A DNA stretch of 64,000 bases from Puffinus mauretanicus (GCA_023333565.1 JAJKFH010000962.1:248001-312000); one strand, 5' to 3'; shown: positions 26,301 to 41,084, numbered from the stretch's first letter. Numbers and translations are program-made. Notes: a model not told the origin generated them from the letters alone.

Positions 26301-29300
26301 CTGAGTTCAGAGGTGTGGGAGGGGAGGCAAATCTCTTACCTGGATAGCTCTTTGACAGGGATATTCAGCTCTGGTTTTGCACGTTGGAATGAATGAAAGT
26401 CTTCAGTCAGCTATTGCTCTATTTGCATAAAGGATAATTATTAACTAAATATTCCTCAAGGGAAGAATGGGTAGTTATGGAATCTTGAGCTTGCTGCTTG
26501 GTAGTGTGTTGTCACTTGTACCGCTCTGAAAACTTGGACATATATGCAGCACTCGCTGAGGATTTGAGTTTAAATAATGCGTAAGATTATTAATTAACTA
26601 ACGCTGATCCAAAAATTATGCTGAGTTCAGGCTAGCACATCCCTGACCTTTGAAGCTGCTTCTCATCTGAGATTTGATCTGGTTTATGCATCCTCATATA
26701 GCATTAGCTTTTGATTTTACATATTCAAGATGTAAGAATAGAACTGCAGTCTTGACTGAGATTTGTGCATTTTGCAGACTGGAATAAGTACTGTTCTGCT
26801 CAGCGCGTAGGATGGGACTGCTGGAGGTCAGAGTTCCATTCCTACACGTCAGCGCATTCAGATCACAAGATCTGTGTTGCTTCTGTGTAAACCGAAGACT
26901 GTAAAAGGTAGGCAGATCAGCAGGACAGAGACTGACTTTCTGTTCATTCTTTGAGAGGTATATAAATGGGCAAGTCCCCTCTCGGTTACCTTAGCTCTTT
27001 GGATAGGTGCAGACCTATCCAAAAGAGAAATAATCATCCATCTCCTCCTCTTGACAAAGATGATACGTAATGTTTGTTGGTTACTAAGAAGGGTAGATTA
27101 ACAGATTGGGCACAAGGCCAGGGCTCACAGGAACTGCATTCAGTTGGCCTACAAGCTAAGGGATGAGGAGATGTGTATGTTTCTCAGCCAAGGGAGAACA
27201 CGAACATGCAGTAAGAATCTGAGACGGGTGGTGCAAGGCCTGAAAATGCTGTGTTGCTGAACAGCCAAAGATGGTTCCTCCTTCCCTGCCTGCAGGAGTG
27301 CTTGCAGGGGGGTGCAGTGCACAAGGGTGTCTACAGAGGGCCAGGTTCCAATATCATCTTTTATCCCAGTGCAAAAAGTTGTTTGCTGCTCTTTAAAAAT
27401 AAAAAGAAAACATGAAAATTATGGAAATGAAAAGTCAAAACACCAACATGAGGGTGGAACAGAAAGGGAAGCACATCTCACCTCTGTGATGCTAAACTAG
27501 TCATGGCTTCTTAAAACTACTGGCTGTTACCAAGAACTCAAACTTGGTGACAGTAGTTGTGACATTCGAATCCCAAAAGCTAAAGAAGGTCATTTAAGTC
27601 TTAGTAAAATCCTCTTTCTTGCCCCTTTCCTGTAGAAAGTCTTGTCAAGCATTCCTGTCCCTTTGCTATTCCCAAGGTAGCTCTTAGAATAAAAGGGAAG
27701 CAGTAGTGCACTTAATCTGCATAATGAATTTTGCACACTGGTAGCAGTAAGATAGTGGGTCTCTTTGGTCTTGTGCACCACAGAATAGTTTATTGCTTCT
27801 GTTAATTTTTTTTCAGGCCTGCGGTATTTCTTTCTTGAAGATAAAGTGACTTAAACTCAGTCTCTCGAATTTGTCCTTTCATCCATTTTACTACATAGTT
27901 CTTAGAAGCAAGAGTCATCTTCTCTAATGAGCTTTTAAAATGTGCATGCCATCTGCTTCAGGACCAAACTAAGCTTGCCTACTTTTTTCTGCTTTACAAC
28001 ATGTTAACAATATTTGGAAACTCTGCAACTTCTAGTATTTGCAGTCCTGGAATTTGCAGAATAATTGGATTTTGCCCCACTTAACATTTTTTTGAAAGAG
28101 ACCTCTCTGCATTTCTCTCCAACAGCACTTTTCCCAATATCAGGTTCCTAAGAGTACTACAGGATGTTCAGGTTATCACTTGACCCCTACCATATAGTCA
28201 GTTGTAACTTTGTTTTGCCTCAAGCTAGCCTAAAAATAACACTCCCTGAAATTTTAAAAGAAAGAAATTTGAAATTATAATTTTGAAAATGTGAACATTA
28301 TTTAGGCACAGCGCCATTCAAGTGAGGCTAAATATCTCTGAACAGGACAATTCCACGTAGGGAAAAAAGTGACAAAATGAAGCAGTCTCTTATTCTGTCT
28401 CTAGGAGTTGTGAAAATAATCTAGTTTTGAAGAAACTACATTTTATGGTGAACAAGCTTTACTTAACATACAGAAATACTGACAGCAGAAGGTTCATCAG
28501 TGCTTTAATTATGGAGATGCTAGTTCACACGCGATAGCATGAAGCCATTCATCGAGGTTTCAGTGCAACAATAATTTCTGAGTGGGCAGCTCCTGGCGTC
28601 CTGGTTGAGTTCCACCGACACTAACAAAGCAGAACTAAGTTCTAGAAGGACTGCCTTTCCATGTCAAATGCTCAACTGTGTATTTAAGAAAGAATGGTAA
28701 TTGGCCAAAATAACCAAAAGACATGCTACAATGAAACACCTATCTTTAAGTATAGAAATGACATTAAAAAAAAAAAAAATTACCATTCACCAGTAATTGA
28801 GAATTTACAGATGATTTTCCTTTGTGTGACTTACTATTTATCCTTATGAACAAATGCCTAATATTAACTGGATTAAGAATTGCAAAAGGTTAAAAGTACC
28901 TGAGGGTATTTATGAAATAAATGCTGTAAAGAGATAAAATATATTTGGCTTTGTTAACACATTTACTTGAGGATTTCAGAAGATTTCAGAACAATTCGCG
29001 GCATTCCTACATACAATTCATATCTGGCAACCTAATTACATACTTGAAAAAATAACGCTAAATTAGTCATACAAGGAAGGTTAAAAGTGTTTGTTTACTG
29101 GGCTACAATCAATAACATCAAATCTTCAAAAGTACATAGTGCAAATGTAATAGCCTCATTCTTCCTTCTGTGCAAGTGATTGAAGTTCATAAATTCAGTG
29201 AATTACAAGAAACACTTAAGCCTTATATCTGCATTATTTAAAATGCCCTCAAGCCTCAGTTAGTCTCAATTTACCTTTATATCATAGCAACCAGGTGATG

Positions 29301-32300
29301 TGCCTAAAAAGCACACATTTGGTTGCTATTTAATAGGAAAGATGGGAGCACTAAAAATAAACATCCACTCTTCTAAAAGCCTCTATATGCTACGCCTAAC
29401 ATTCCTTCTCTAGCTGTGGCAAGTGGCCAGTGCAGCTGAAAATGATGAGTCTATGGGAGGAGAGAGACATGTTATTGATTATCTTTTAAAAAAAAAAAAA
29501 ATCTTCCATAGTCCCTGCTGCAGGAGAAACTCTGAGATCTGCAAAGTTCAGTGTGAATGTATATATTCAAAACTGAGTAAGACTGTCCTTTACTATGCAT
29601 CCCTCCTCCTGTTTCCCACTACAAACATAGAACCAATTGATTAGCACTTACCAAGGCACAAAGTAGCTGCAGTAGTTCCACAACAGATTTCTTATCAGCA
29701 CACAGTAGCACAGTTCCTCAGGAGCACAACTTTCTACAAGAGTGGATTAGAAACTCTGTCATGATATAGTTTGGGTCTGTCCAATGATATTACTCCAATG
29801 GTGTTTTCAGTGAGATAACATAAATAAATAGTAGCACTGGAGAAAATCTTTGTCCTGTAGAGTGTAATCACAGGTAGAAGATAAGCTTAAAATCATTACA
29901 TTACAGGCGCTGGTAATCTCTGCCTTCTTACTCACCCCTGCTATTCTGTTTTAATAGAGCCAGTTGCACTATGTGGAGATCAAATAGAAATGCAGTCCTG
30001 ACTTAGTTTTAACAGTTTCAGGGGGTTTGTATGCTTACTTCGATTAGAAAAAAAAATACTCTAATGTGTTAAATGGGATTAGGGTAGGCAGTGTGTGGAA
30101 CTGTCCTTACACAGAGCTGTCCATGGTCATTAATGGAGTTGTGTCCTTTGAAAAAGGTTTTTATTAAAGTACATCATGGAGGGGACTTGGCTAATAAATC
30201 TTAAGTCTGGGAAGACTTTACATTACTTCAGCTGCCATTGAGTGCTAAATGTCTGAGCTTGTCTGCCTCATAAACAAAACTACCTGTTGTTTCATCCCTA
30301 AACAGCCAGAACTGTGGAACCAAAGCCTGCTTATTGATTGGTTTGATAGGATGAATGTTACTACTGATATTTGTAAATCTTAGGGGCAAATTTACTGTAG
30401 CAAGGATAGTCTTTCAGGAATACCGAAGCTTCTTCACCCATTTTTTGCATTCATGTGTAATCTTAACTGGATATTCAAAACCCATTTCTGTGTGCAAAGA
30501 AAATAGAGGATTTCTTACTGCATTGTGAGGTAAATTTTCATGTTTCGTAAGCACAGAATACAATGCACTTTTATACTGAAAAGGGAGGTATTTTTCACAT
30601 TAGTGGAAGTTGTTTGGGACGGGGAAAGAAAGAAGAAAAAAAGGTTATACATGAACATGAAGACCATGGAGTGGAAGAGCTATCACTGCCATATTTAATA
30701 ATACATCACTAGCCTAAATTGTAATGCCAAAACCAGGATCAGAGTAGAATTATCATCTCTCAGTTTGGAGAGACGTGTAGGTTTTCATCTCATTGAAAAC
30801 TGTTTATAAATGCAATTGGTTTGTTTTTTACCTCCTTAATTGTAAGAGGTTTTGCTATATTTTACATTCAAGAGCCAAGAGCAGACACTGGTATGCCATT
30901 TAAAGAGCTGCTCTTTCCAGATTGGGTTATAGTGCTTATTTGTCTGTTCTGAAGTATTCAGAAACCACCCATCACAAAAATTCTGCAAGGTTAAGATTAT
31001 GCGTTTTCACCATCATAAGTTACTAAACATCAGTGAATTAGGAAATGAACTTGGTATCATTTAGTGAGGACCTCTTCTATTTTTCATTTTACAAATAAGT
31101 GATATATTCAAGTTAGACATACAGTTGCCTGTGGGCAGGCAATGGTTGATACAGAAGGACACACCTGACAGTACATCTGCCATGCAGATGGATCCAGGAG
31201 CAGCTGGACTTCATTAAACACCAGTATCTGTACTTCAGACATTAGAGAAGTACATCAGCTGAGAAGTCTAGCTGCAAGTCTTCACACCTTCAGTATTTAG
31301 CTCCATGTTTTTCTTTTCTTAGACTGACTGTTAGTTGTCCCATTACATGCTCCTCAATAGAGATCTCACCAAGTGGAAACGGGTTTTGAGAACCATAAGG
31401 TGAAAAAAGTTGAACACCTGATAAAAGTAACACACTGTGCATTAATGCAAAATTTCAGGTCCAGTTACAGCATGTGAGAGGAAGCTATGAGCGACCTGAG
31501 TGCTTGCAAGATGTACAGAGCAGACTAAGTAGAGCATTGTTGAATTTGGTTCTTGTTGCATATTTGGCAGCAGCGAGGGCAATCATTCCAACTCCTTGTT
31601 GTGGTATTACACAACAATAAATAAGCTATGTCCTGTGCTATAGTTGGATTCACATACTTTTGGACTATATTTCCATGTACAGCTAACAGGCAAAAGAGTA
31701 GAAGGAGCATAAACAGAAAATAAAGATGTGAAAATGAAGGAGTGACAATAACAAGTACTGTGAAATGAAACCAGCCAGTCGAATATGTACCATGGAGACT
31801 TGTTACTGAAGGTTCAGTATTAGGCTGGGTGCTTGAATTAGAATGCTGGATGCATACAGAGAACAGTTCTGCTGCTGCTTGGAAAGAAAAATTCAGTGAC
31901 AGCTTTCCCAGGCAGTGCCAAAAGGAGTTACGTGCTTGAAGTGAGCTAGTTTTAGCACTTGGTCATCGTTCCTTTTCGTTGTACATCTGACAAGTCACCC
32001 TTTAATCTTCATTATGGATTTAGTCTCCCTATCCCCACTTTCCGAAAATTTTGCTTATAGATGACGTTATTTGGAGGTCCATCATCAAGGACAGCATTAA
32101 ACCACAATGAACATTTTACTTGTAGCCATGTGTTATGCAGGAGGAAATCACTTCCATACATCAAACTCAATCAGAAAGAAAGGTGTCCTCTAGCAGCACA
32201 GCTCACATATAGTGACTGAACCTACCTTTCAGTCACTGACTGAGCCTTTAAATTTATAGTGAGGAATCAGTCAAAAAGCATTTCCTGCTACTGGATTCGC

Positions 32301-35300
32301 CGTATCATTATTTGATTACTTCCCTTTGTAAATGAATGTAGACACAACAGATCTCAAAAAGGGATCACAACAAGATCTCATAACAATCTAAGTTATCCAT
32401 GCCTAGATGATCTGATTGGGTATGTTTGCATGTCTGGAGAGGCCAGATACTAAAATATCGTATGCCCTTGCCTAAATTGCTATGCTTTCGTAGCCTGTTT
32501 CCCCTCTTACATCTTGAATTTGTTTTAAAAAGGGGGAAGTGGGGGGGAAGAGACACAACAGTCTAGCAATATTTTCCTAGCAAGCTAACTCACCTCAGCA
32601 CAGGAAGCTGTTGATGCTTTGTCTGCCTCTCTCTCTCTTCCCCCCACACACAGCACGCTCATTGCTGAAAGAACGACTGAGGCTGTGCTCACAAAAGCAG
32701 GCTGAGTAAGAAGTGGAAAATCATAGGCCGTGATTAGCATCAGCTTGAAAGCATTCATTGTTTGCTTGCACTTCTCTGCATGTGAGTTTTAGCCAGATCA
32801 CAACAAGGATTTTGTGAGTTGCTTTGCAAGGTAGAGGTCAAACACGCTGGTTTCAAAGAGGAAAGAAGCTAATTAAGATGCCATATAAATCCAAATCAAT
32901 TCTCTTTTTATGTATTTTAAAAAATAAAAAGATTCATCTGAATGCGCAGCCTCCTGGCTGGCTTGTAGAAGAGGCAGTGATTTCCAATAAATAACAGATG
33001 TTTTATTTTGCATTTTTGAAGCCGGTTTGTTCCTAAACCACAAAGATTCATACCCGTCCTTCTTTTTGCGCATGTATCGTGCTGGTTGGTTGTGTGGATG
33101 GATTAGCTGTGACAGGCTGTGACATCAGCAAGGGCTGGATGCTGCCTGGCTGTGTGGTTTTGTAATGCATCCTCCCGTTATTGCTGGGCTGACTCATTCA
33201 TGCTATAGGGTGAGTGAATTATGCGTAGTATGGGCCCAGCACGGACTGAAGTCTTCGGCCGGCGTTGTCCCTCTGTGCAGAAGCTATGCCATAATTGTAA
33301 AGCCAGCAGATTTTCAATCCCTGCTTACAAATGATACAGCTGAGAAGCAAATGCAGGGAAGTATTAATGCAATAAATAAACCCGGAAGTGATAAAATATG
33401 CCAGTTCTTTAGCGTGGGTGCGGTAGTCTTTGGCCTTGCAACTTTGAAAAAACCTCTGAATAAGGTTTTTGGTCTGCAAAGCATGTGTGAAAAGCACAGG
33501 CTATGTTTTGCCTGGGGACTGCCAGGAAGAAAGAATCAGTGTTCATGATCCTGCAAAAGGTCAAATGATTGTGGTTATTTTGGGATATGGGGATTTCGTG
33601 GAAGGGAGCCGATTTGCCGTACTGTAATGATCACAGGAAGCAAGAACGAGTGGAGCAAGAACATGCTAGAAGCAGCTCTGGTGTGAATGAGTACTGTATT
33701 GTCAGCTTCCACTGAATTCAGAAGGGGGAAGTGTTGTTTATGAATAACCCAGGAGCCTGCTGATGTCATTGTTATTCATTAATGATCTTGTGCTTAAACC
33801 TGAAGTACCAATCTAGTAGGGTTTTTTGGTTGACATTGAGGAAACCTGGAGCAATAACTGCTGAGAAAGCAGCCTCTGGAAAGGTGAATGCTAATGAGGG
33901 CTATTCTGCCCTTCATATACTCTGAGGTATCATTTCCATAGTGCTCACATTCCCTTAGGACCTGTTTTTAAGGTCCAAAGGTTTTTAAAGTACTCAGCAG
34001 AACAGGAAGCTTATGTAGACAATTGGTGGGTTTGGAGCAAACAAGGTCTTTGTAACAGCCTGAACTTTAAACTGGCTTCACTTCATTCCTCATAGCTGCA
34101 AAAGTAAGTAAAAAACAAGGACGCGGGATCCTTTTGTGTTGTGAGAGGGACTTGGAGGGCAAGTTGCCCTGTTGGAAAAGATAAACTTGCTGACATTTCC
34201 TATCCAGAGCTTTTGACCTTCATCTTGAAGATGCTGTGCTCACAGCTTATGTGCTTCACCTGCTCTCCTGACTAAAGAAATAAAACAGTTTATTCAAGAC
34301 TGGTCCTTCTGGAAGATCTGGTAGCAGCAAGAGTTTGAACTGGCAGAGTTTATCAGTGTTTGTTCCTACATCTTTCCAGTGAATGTCTTGGCTTTGGACA
34401 CTGAGCTCCTCTCCAGGTTAGACGGGCACTTGTCTCTGTTCTAGAGTTTTATGATCCCTAACATGGCATCACGGACTCTAGAAAGGCAATAAGCAATTCC
34501 CTGGGACACTGTATCTAAGGATGCTCCTGATAGTAGTCACCTACTGCAATAACTGTTCACTCTTGATCTACTTTTGAGAGGGGGAATTTAATTATCGTGC
34601 ATATTTACACTCATCAGAACAACAGCAACTGTGTTACCATTGGTCCACATCCTGGCACCATGGCCAAGGGAGTGTATGTTTGCAGGAACCGGCTTACAAA
34701 AGGCCGGACAAAGATGGTCTGGCACACAGCTAAGCATCTCTATCAAACGAATGGTGGTATGTAATATGGTCGTTACCTCAGCAGACACTATAGCAGGGTA
34801 GTATCTTAGACTGCACTTTCACTTCTCTCTAAGACTGTAACACAGAAAACCTGCCATAGGGCAGGGTCTTTTTTAAGTGGCTCCCTCATGGAATGCGCTT
34901 TTCAAGTCTGAGGTCGGCCAATACCCTGCTGAAAAATTTTGTTTACTGTTAAGGTGTCATTTGCACCTCTCTTCTGCCAACACCTTGTGCCAGTTTTCTG
35001 TCCCTATTTCTTGGCTGCATTTGCCACTAGGTGAGCAATCTTTCCCAGCAGAAGCTCCCAGAGAGGATGTAAGCAGGCGCTGCTGCCTTGGGAGTCGTGT
35101 TAGCCAGCCGCTATGGCCAATCTACCAGAAGAGAGGCTGTTCTCAGACATCGGTGAAAGCAAGCCAGTTTATGTTAGCTTCTGATGTGCGTGGTAACTGT
35201 GTCCACCAGAAATGCAAAGGGAGGCCACACCAGCTAAGTGAGAATGTCAGGAAAGCTGCCCGGAGGAAAAGGACCTGGGGGTGCTGGTTGACAGCCGGCT

Positions 35301-38300
35301 GAACATGAGCCGGCAGTGTGCTCAGGTGGCCAAGAAGGCCAATGGCATCCTGGCCTGTATTAGGAATAGTGTGGCCAGCAGGGCAGGAGGGTGATCGTGC
35401 CCCTGTCGGCACTAGTGAGGCCGCACCTCCGAATACTGTGTTCAGTTCTGGGCCCCTCACTGCAAGAAGGACATGGAGGTGCTGGAGCGTGTCCAGAGGA
35501 GAACAGCGAAGCTGGTGAAGGGCCTGGAGCACAAGTCTTGAGGAGCGGCTGGGGAACTGGGGTTGTTTAGTCTGGAGAAGAGGAGGCTGAGGGGACCTCA
35601 TGGCTCTACAACTACCTGAAAGGAGGTTGTAGCGAGGTGAGGTGGTCTCTTCTCCCAAGTAACTAGCGATGAGGACAAGAGGAAATGGCCTCAAGTTGCA
35701 CCAGGGGAGGTTTAGACTGGACATTAGGAGAAATTTTTTTACTGAAAGAGTGGTCAGGCCTTGGAACAGGCTGCCCAGGGAAGTGGTAGAGTCACCATCC
35801 CTGGAGGTATTTAAAAGACGTGTAGATGAGGCCCTTAGGGACATGGTGTAGGGGGCGTGGTGTGTTGGATTGACGGTTGGACTCGATGATCTTAAAGGTC
35901 TTTTCCAACCTTACTGATTCTATGATTCTATGATTCTATGATGAGAAGGGCACCACTCCGGTATACAGGTATTTCCCGATCATGTCAACCCTAGGCCAGA
36001 CAAAGCTCTCTTCAATAGAATAGCTCTGTTGATGGTTACGCTACATGTTACCTTTGAGTTCCTAAACGGGCTGTGACCTACTGACGGGTCAGCCACAAGG
36101 CTTCCTATGCCGGGAAATTTTGTTCAGTATATTACAATAAAGTTTGATAAAGTTAGCTTGACCTGTTATCAAAGATTCAATACTTGGCTGAAGATTACCC
36201 AGAATGGAAACACTCCCTGCCTGTGTTTTTCTTGCTCTCTTCTCTGTAGATAAGATATTTGGTCCAATGTCTGTGTGTGCACTTGCTTTCTAGGGTGCGC
36301 AACTATATCCCTGGACAGGATCAACCCAGGGCAGGAGAGAAGCCGCAGATGCTGGGCACAGGAGGGAAGCTGTAGCTGCAGGCTGAGGAGCAGTGTCCAC
36401 AGCTGTGCTAACTGGAGGAGATCTGGCTGTGATGCAGGGTGTTGACAGCCAAAACTAGCTGACCCCTGCCCGCCCAAGAAATTAAGTTTGTGAATGGGAG
36501 TAGGCCGAAAGTGGCATGGATAAGAAGCACAACATGAGTATCTTACAACACTTTGGCAAGCTACCCAGTAGCTACCTATGCACCTGAAAATAATTTCCCT
36601 CCATACTGGAAAAATCTTACTCCAGTAAAGGGAGGCAGTGGAAAGCTGTTAACATGGGCCTGTAACCTTTGACTCAGCAAAGGATGGCCCACAAAACAAG
36701 CCTTTCCAAAGAAAGGAGCGACAATATTTTGTGACAGCTGGCGGACTCCCCTCTGTACTCATCGCGGCTCTTCCTGTTCACAGCACGGTTGTTGCTCTCA
36801 AGAGGCAGCACATACAAATGCATCTGGAACTCAGATCATGGCAAAGACCGGAAAGACATCTCACCAGCAGGCAGCGGTCTCTGGAGTATAGCAGCCTCAG
36901 GCCTGGGGCTTATAAGGACATTGGTGCCAGGATGCCAGTAAATATGCTTTAGTGTAGTTGCTTGTTATGACTGAAGATGAGGAAGGCCTTATCTGGCAAG
37001 TCTCCCACAAAAAGCCCAGTTGAGGAACATTTGAAAGCCAGGCACAGACAGGACAGAGGTCACATCAGAAATACCCAACAGCAAACGATGAACAATCCCC
37101 AGTCTGGCAAGTACTCAAATGAAATGACAAGGACATAGCCTTCTGCGTGTTCATAAATGAAGACAGTGGTGTCTAGAAACCATGACTTAAGGGCAGAGAG
37201 ATCAGAAGAGGAGCAGGCAAAGAAAAGGTAGAAGCCTGTAAAAGTCTGTGAGCTTGCTACCCAGGGCCCAGTCATAGATACGTGATGCTGCATCAGCAGG
37301 TCCTAGGTCAGATGTACAAAGCTGTTTTGAACAACTTTGACAATGTCAAGTGAATTTAGCCTGGGTCAGGGATTTACCTGGTCACGTGCTGTAACAGTTT
37401 TGATCTGGCATTCAGTGTCCTAAAATTATATTTATAGCACTCCTGGTAACAGCCTGACAGTTGAACTGATTTTCCCCATGCAGGATGGTTGTAAATAATA
37501 CCAGCTTGTGAGATTCCTGCTGTGCCTGACGCGCGGCAGTCAGCATGGCTTCCAGACACCGCATAGCATGCAACCATGCAACCCAAATTCTAGTGATCCT
37601 GTAGAGATTGTAAAAAAAAGCATCGGTTTCACATCAGAAAAGTAGTATGGGTAAGGATAAGATGAAGATCTGAGAAAGTGGCAATCCTATCAGTCAAGTA
37701 ATCATTTTATTAATAGGAGCATACTGCCTAATCCATTTGCAAGCAAGAAAAGAGTCTCTGAAAGTGACAGATCAGCCAAAGGATGTAAGAAGTGCCTCTA
37801 CACCTACACACAGTGTGTTACAGATCTCATGTACTGTCACTTCAGTCATGATTAGCAATGGCACTCTGTTTTAAATTTTTTACTTAATTGATACAGGAGG
37901 AAAAATGTAGATGTGCTGGGATCTTAAGTGTACATGCATCATATAAAAGGCCCTATTTACCCATATGTTTTCACATAGTACTGTATAGACCTTAGACTGG
38001 AGACAGGAAGACACTGGTTTCTTTGCTATTATTTAAATGGCGTTATTAAGTTTTTACAAGACAGTAGAGTTAATCATTCTTATGCTCACTGACTGTAAGT
38101 GTGCATGTAAGCAAATATTTCAATAGAACACAGGGTACAACTGGAAATAGTTAATGGATCTGAGAGAGCAGAGCTACCTTCTGCAACAAAATATTTGTCT
38201 TTGAACTTTGGAATAGGACTGTCAGGCTTTTTTTTAACCCCTGTCTAAGCCAGAAAAACCCCCTAGTTCCAAATGGCCATTCTGTAGTTCAACTCAACAG

Positions 38301-41084
38301 TAACTTCTAAAATGCTCTTATGGATACTAAAGTAAATAAGTATCTTTCTGCTATTCGCTTCTTTCACAGCTGCACCATTTGACTCTGGCAGGAACTGGAA
38401 GCCCATTGGTGGCTGCAGACATGACAATTTCTGTCATGGTGGTAGGTCATACTTTAAAGGAGAAAAGCCAGCTTCAGGTCTTTGGTAAAAGAGTGTGACC
38501 ATGCTGGGGCTAAGATTGTGTGCTTGGTTACGTCACAGGAGGAGCTGGTACAGTGGATATGGCTTATATTACATGTGTTTTGCCTGTCCTGTTTTCCTCT
38601 TCTAGATCATAGTCAGAGCTGCTGATGGCACTTTGTCCTCTTCAGGTTGCACAGTTCCCTTCTTTATTCACTAGGCAATTCTGTCAGCCCTTCTTAATTC
38701 TCTGACAACTTCGGGATTGCTGTTGCAGGTTCTTCGCTGAAACCTTCCCTTGGCAAGAAAGCACAGAGGAAGAGCCTCAATCTGAGAGGCTCGGAAATAC
38801 ATGGGAAGGCACAGAAAGAAACAAGTTGTGAATCTCAGCACAGAGCCCAGCATGGTCATGGTTTAAGAGATCTGCTGACTGCCTCATTCTCACTTTTTAT
38901 CCTGTGTGCCCAGCATGCCTTGCTAGCACAGATCAGTTACAGGAACTGTGATTGTCTCTCCCCCTTCTGCAGTTCACTTGTAAAGCTTTCCACCCAAGCA
39001 GGGACCAGGTGCCTAGGAAAGAGCAGGCAAGACAGCAGAGGCAGAGCTCGGGCTGCACTGTACCAGAGAAATTAGGTGTAGTGCTCTGGCAAGGCGGGAG
39101 AAATCAGCTTTGAGAAGCACTGGCAAGGCCCTGATCAGCCCTCCTGTATGACCAGGGCTGGAATTCTCTCAAAGATGCTTACAAAGCCTTTTGCTCAGGG
39201 CATACTGGGTCAGAATTTGGGCACCAGGCCAAGGCTGTGGCTTGGGCCAAATGGCAGTAAGTCACGCTATCAGAATATTGTCAACAGGAGTTCATTTTTA
39301 ATGCCTGTTTGGCACTTCATACTGGCAAAACTTCTCCTGTCCTGTCAGATTTCAGTTAAATCAGGCTACAAGTTCAGAAGTTATGGGAAATCATGCACTG
39401 ACCTATATATTACATTATATTTGTTTTCACTGGATACCAGGCAAGAAAAGTCTTTCAGGAATTTAAAGCGTATCTTCAATAAACAGATAAATTGCAAATG
39501 CCAGTTTTCATCCCCTGGGTAAAAGAACTCTAGTGTTCCCATGCAGGTGCATGCCCAAATTTTATCACCTGTGCTCCTGCAAGATTCACTGATACAAAGG
39601 GATGCATCATGGGGCTATCTCCAAGTCTTTGAATGCATGTATTCAAAACTGGGTGAAAGGATTGCAGCCTGAGATCCTGGGAGTACAGGAGAAATAGTAA
39701 GCAAATGCTAACAATAAAGTAAAAATTACAGACATTGTGTGCATAAATTCAGCATTCTTTGAAAGATACAAAGTTATTTCTCAGCTGAACCTAAACCCAT
39801 AAGAAGTGCTACTAAGAAAGCTATAGTATGTATATTGCAAGTTAAGAGAACATTAAGAAAGACTGCATATAAGACAAAGTGGAAACCAGCTGGCCTAGCA
39901 GTAGGTAATCAAATGGAAACTGAAAAAACAGCTTAACCAAAAAAAGTCTAGGTAAATTTCATTTCAGGAAAGAATTAGAAATCTTAATATCCTGTTAAAA
40001 ACTCAAAATCCAGCAAGCAAGTTCATTATATTGCTTCTGTTGCTGCTGCTGGAATAGGAAAAGGGCATGGATTGGACAAGAAACATGACTTGCTTATGGT
40101 GAACACCCGTCACTTTAGAGGAAGGAAGTTTGTGTACAATTCCAAGAAGCCTAGTTACATGTAAATTTTGAGAGCCAAAAGAAGGCAGCCCTCTGACCCA
40201 TTGTCTGCCACCAAGCGCCACCTTTGCTAATATTTACATTTGTACTTTTTATTACCCGTGTTCTTCAGAGTGCTGAATGGGAAACTTCATTACAATTTTA
40301 CGGCCTTGGATAACCTTATGGATCGCCTGTGGGAGAATAAGCTAATTCCAGGTAAGGGCAGCTCCCTACCTCCACAACTTGCTACATCTGTTTGCCCATA
40401 TTGTGCAATCATAAGAAGATTCTTAGAGAGTTTTGCCGAAGCTGATTTTGATAAAAATTCATTCTTTTCCTATTTGCCTTTACCTCATGTCCATGTAAAT
40501 GTAAACAGTGTGAGCAAAACACTATTAGGGCAATTAAGACAACACAAATGGTTTTACATGGCTTTCAACAACAGTTTGAGATGTATGAATTGGGAAATGA
40601 GATCTCTTGAAGAGGAGAAAGTTTTGTGCCCGTTAACATGTACCTAAAAGGGCCAGAGAAGTAGATACTCAAGGTATAGCTTCCCCTGAATTTCCGCTAA
40701 CTACCACCGTTTAAAGTTCCGTCTGAGCTCTGAATTTATGATGGTAAGTATTAGTATTGATTACTATAGTCATTGACAAGTAACAAGTGTGAGCAACCTC
40801 AAATCTGAAATATTCCTGATGGAGACATGTAGAAACAGGAAGGAAAGCCCATTTAATGATGCTTCTTCATTCACAAGTTTGTTTCAGATAATGCAATAAC
40901 CACTTCGTAAATCAAAAGGAGATAGCAGTCACAAAAAAAGGAGACCAATCTTTTGTGTCTTTTTTAGGATTTGAATTGATGGGGAATCCATCAGGATATT
41001 TTTCAGATTTTGAAGATAAAAAACAGGTAGTAAGATGGAGAAACTTAATTACACTTCTGGCCAGCAGATACATAGGTAAGTTCC

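Larger units (their letters stand above)
19427..35244 (+). other. IDUA intron 2, long AT-rich non-coding stretch
   Basis: About 15.8 kb with only short unsupported open frames. It must contain the SLC26A1 5' non-coding exon(s) and promoter, which I cannot place with confidence. It holds a 20-bp palindrome at 22190, a near-palindrome at 22985 and a hairpin at 26995. No transposon ORF or RNA gene was recognised. Confidence 0.6.

Noticed and set aside
33165..33548. 127-codon plus-strand frame overlapping a 92-codon minus frame
   Set aside because: No domain, splice context or homology recognised; it lies deep in intron 2.
35143..35844. 233-codon open frame on the minus strand
   Set aside because: It is the antisense of the CR1 LINE; the sense strand carries the ORF2 C-terminus.
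39148..39522. 124-codon plus-strand open frame before IDUA exon 3
   Set aside because: No motif, composition like the surrounding intron, and no splice signals that would join it to IDUA in frame.
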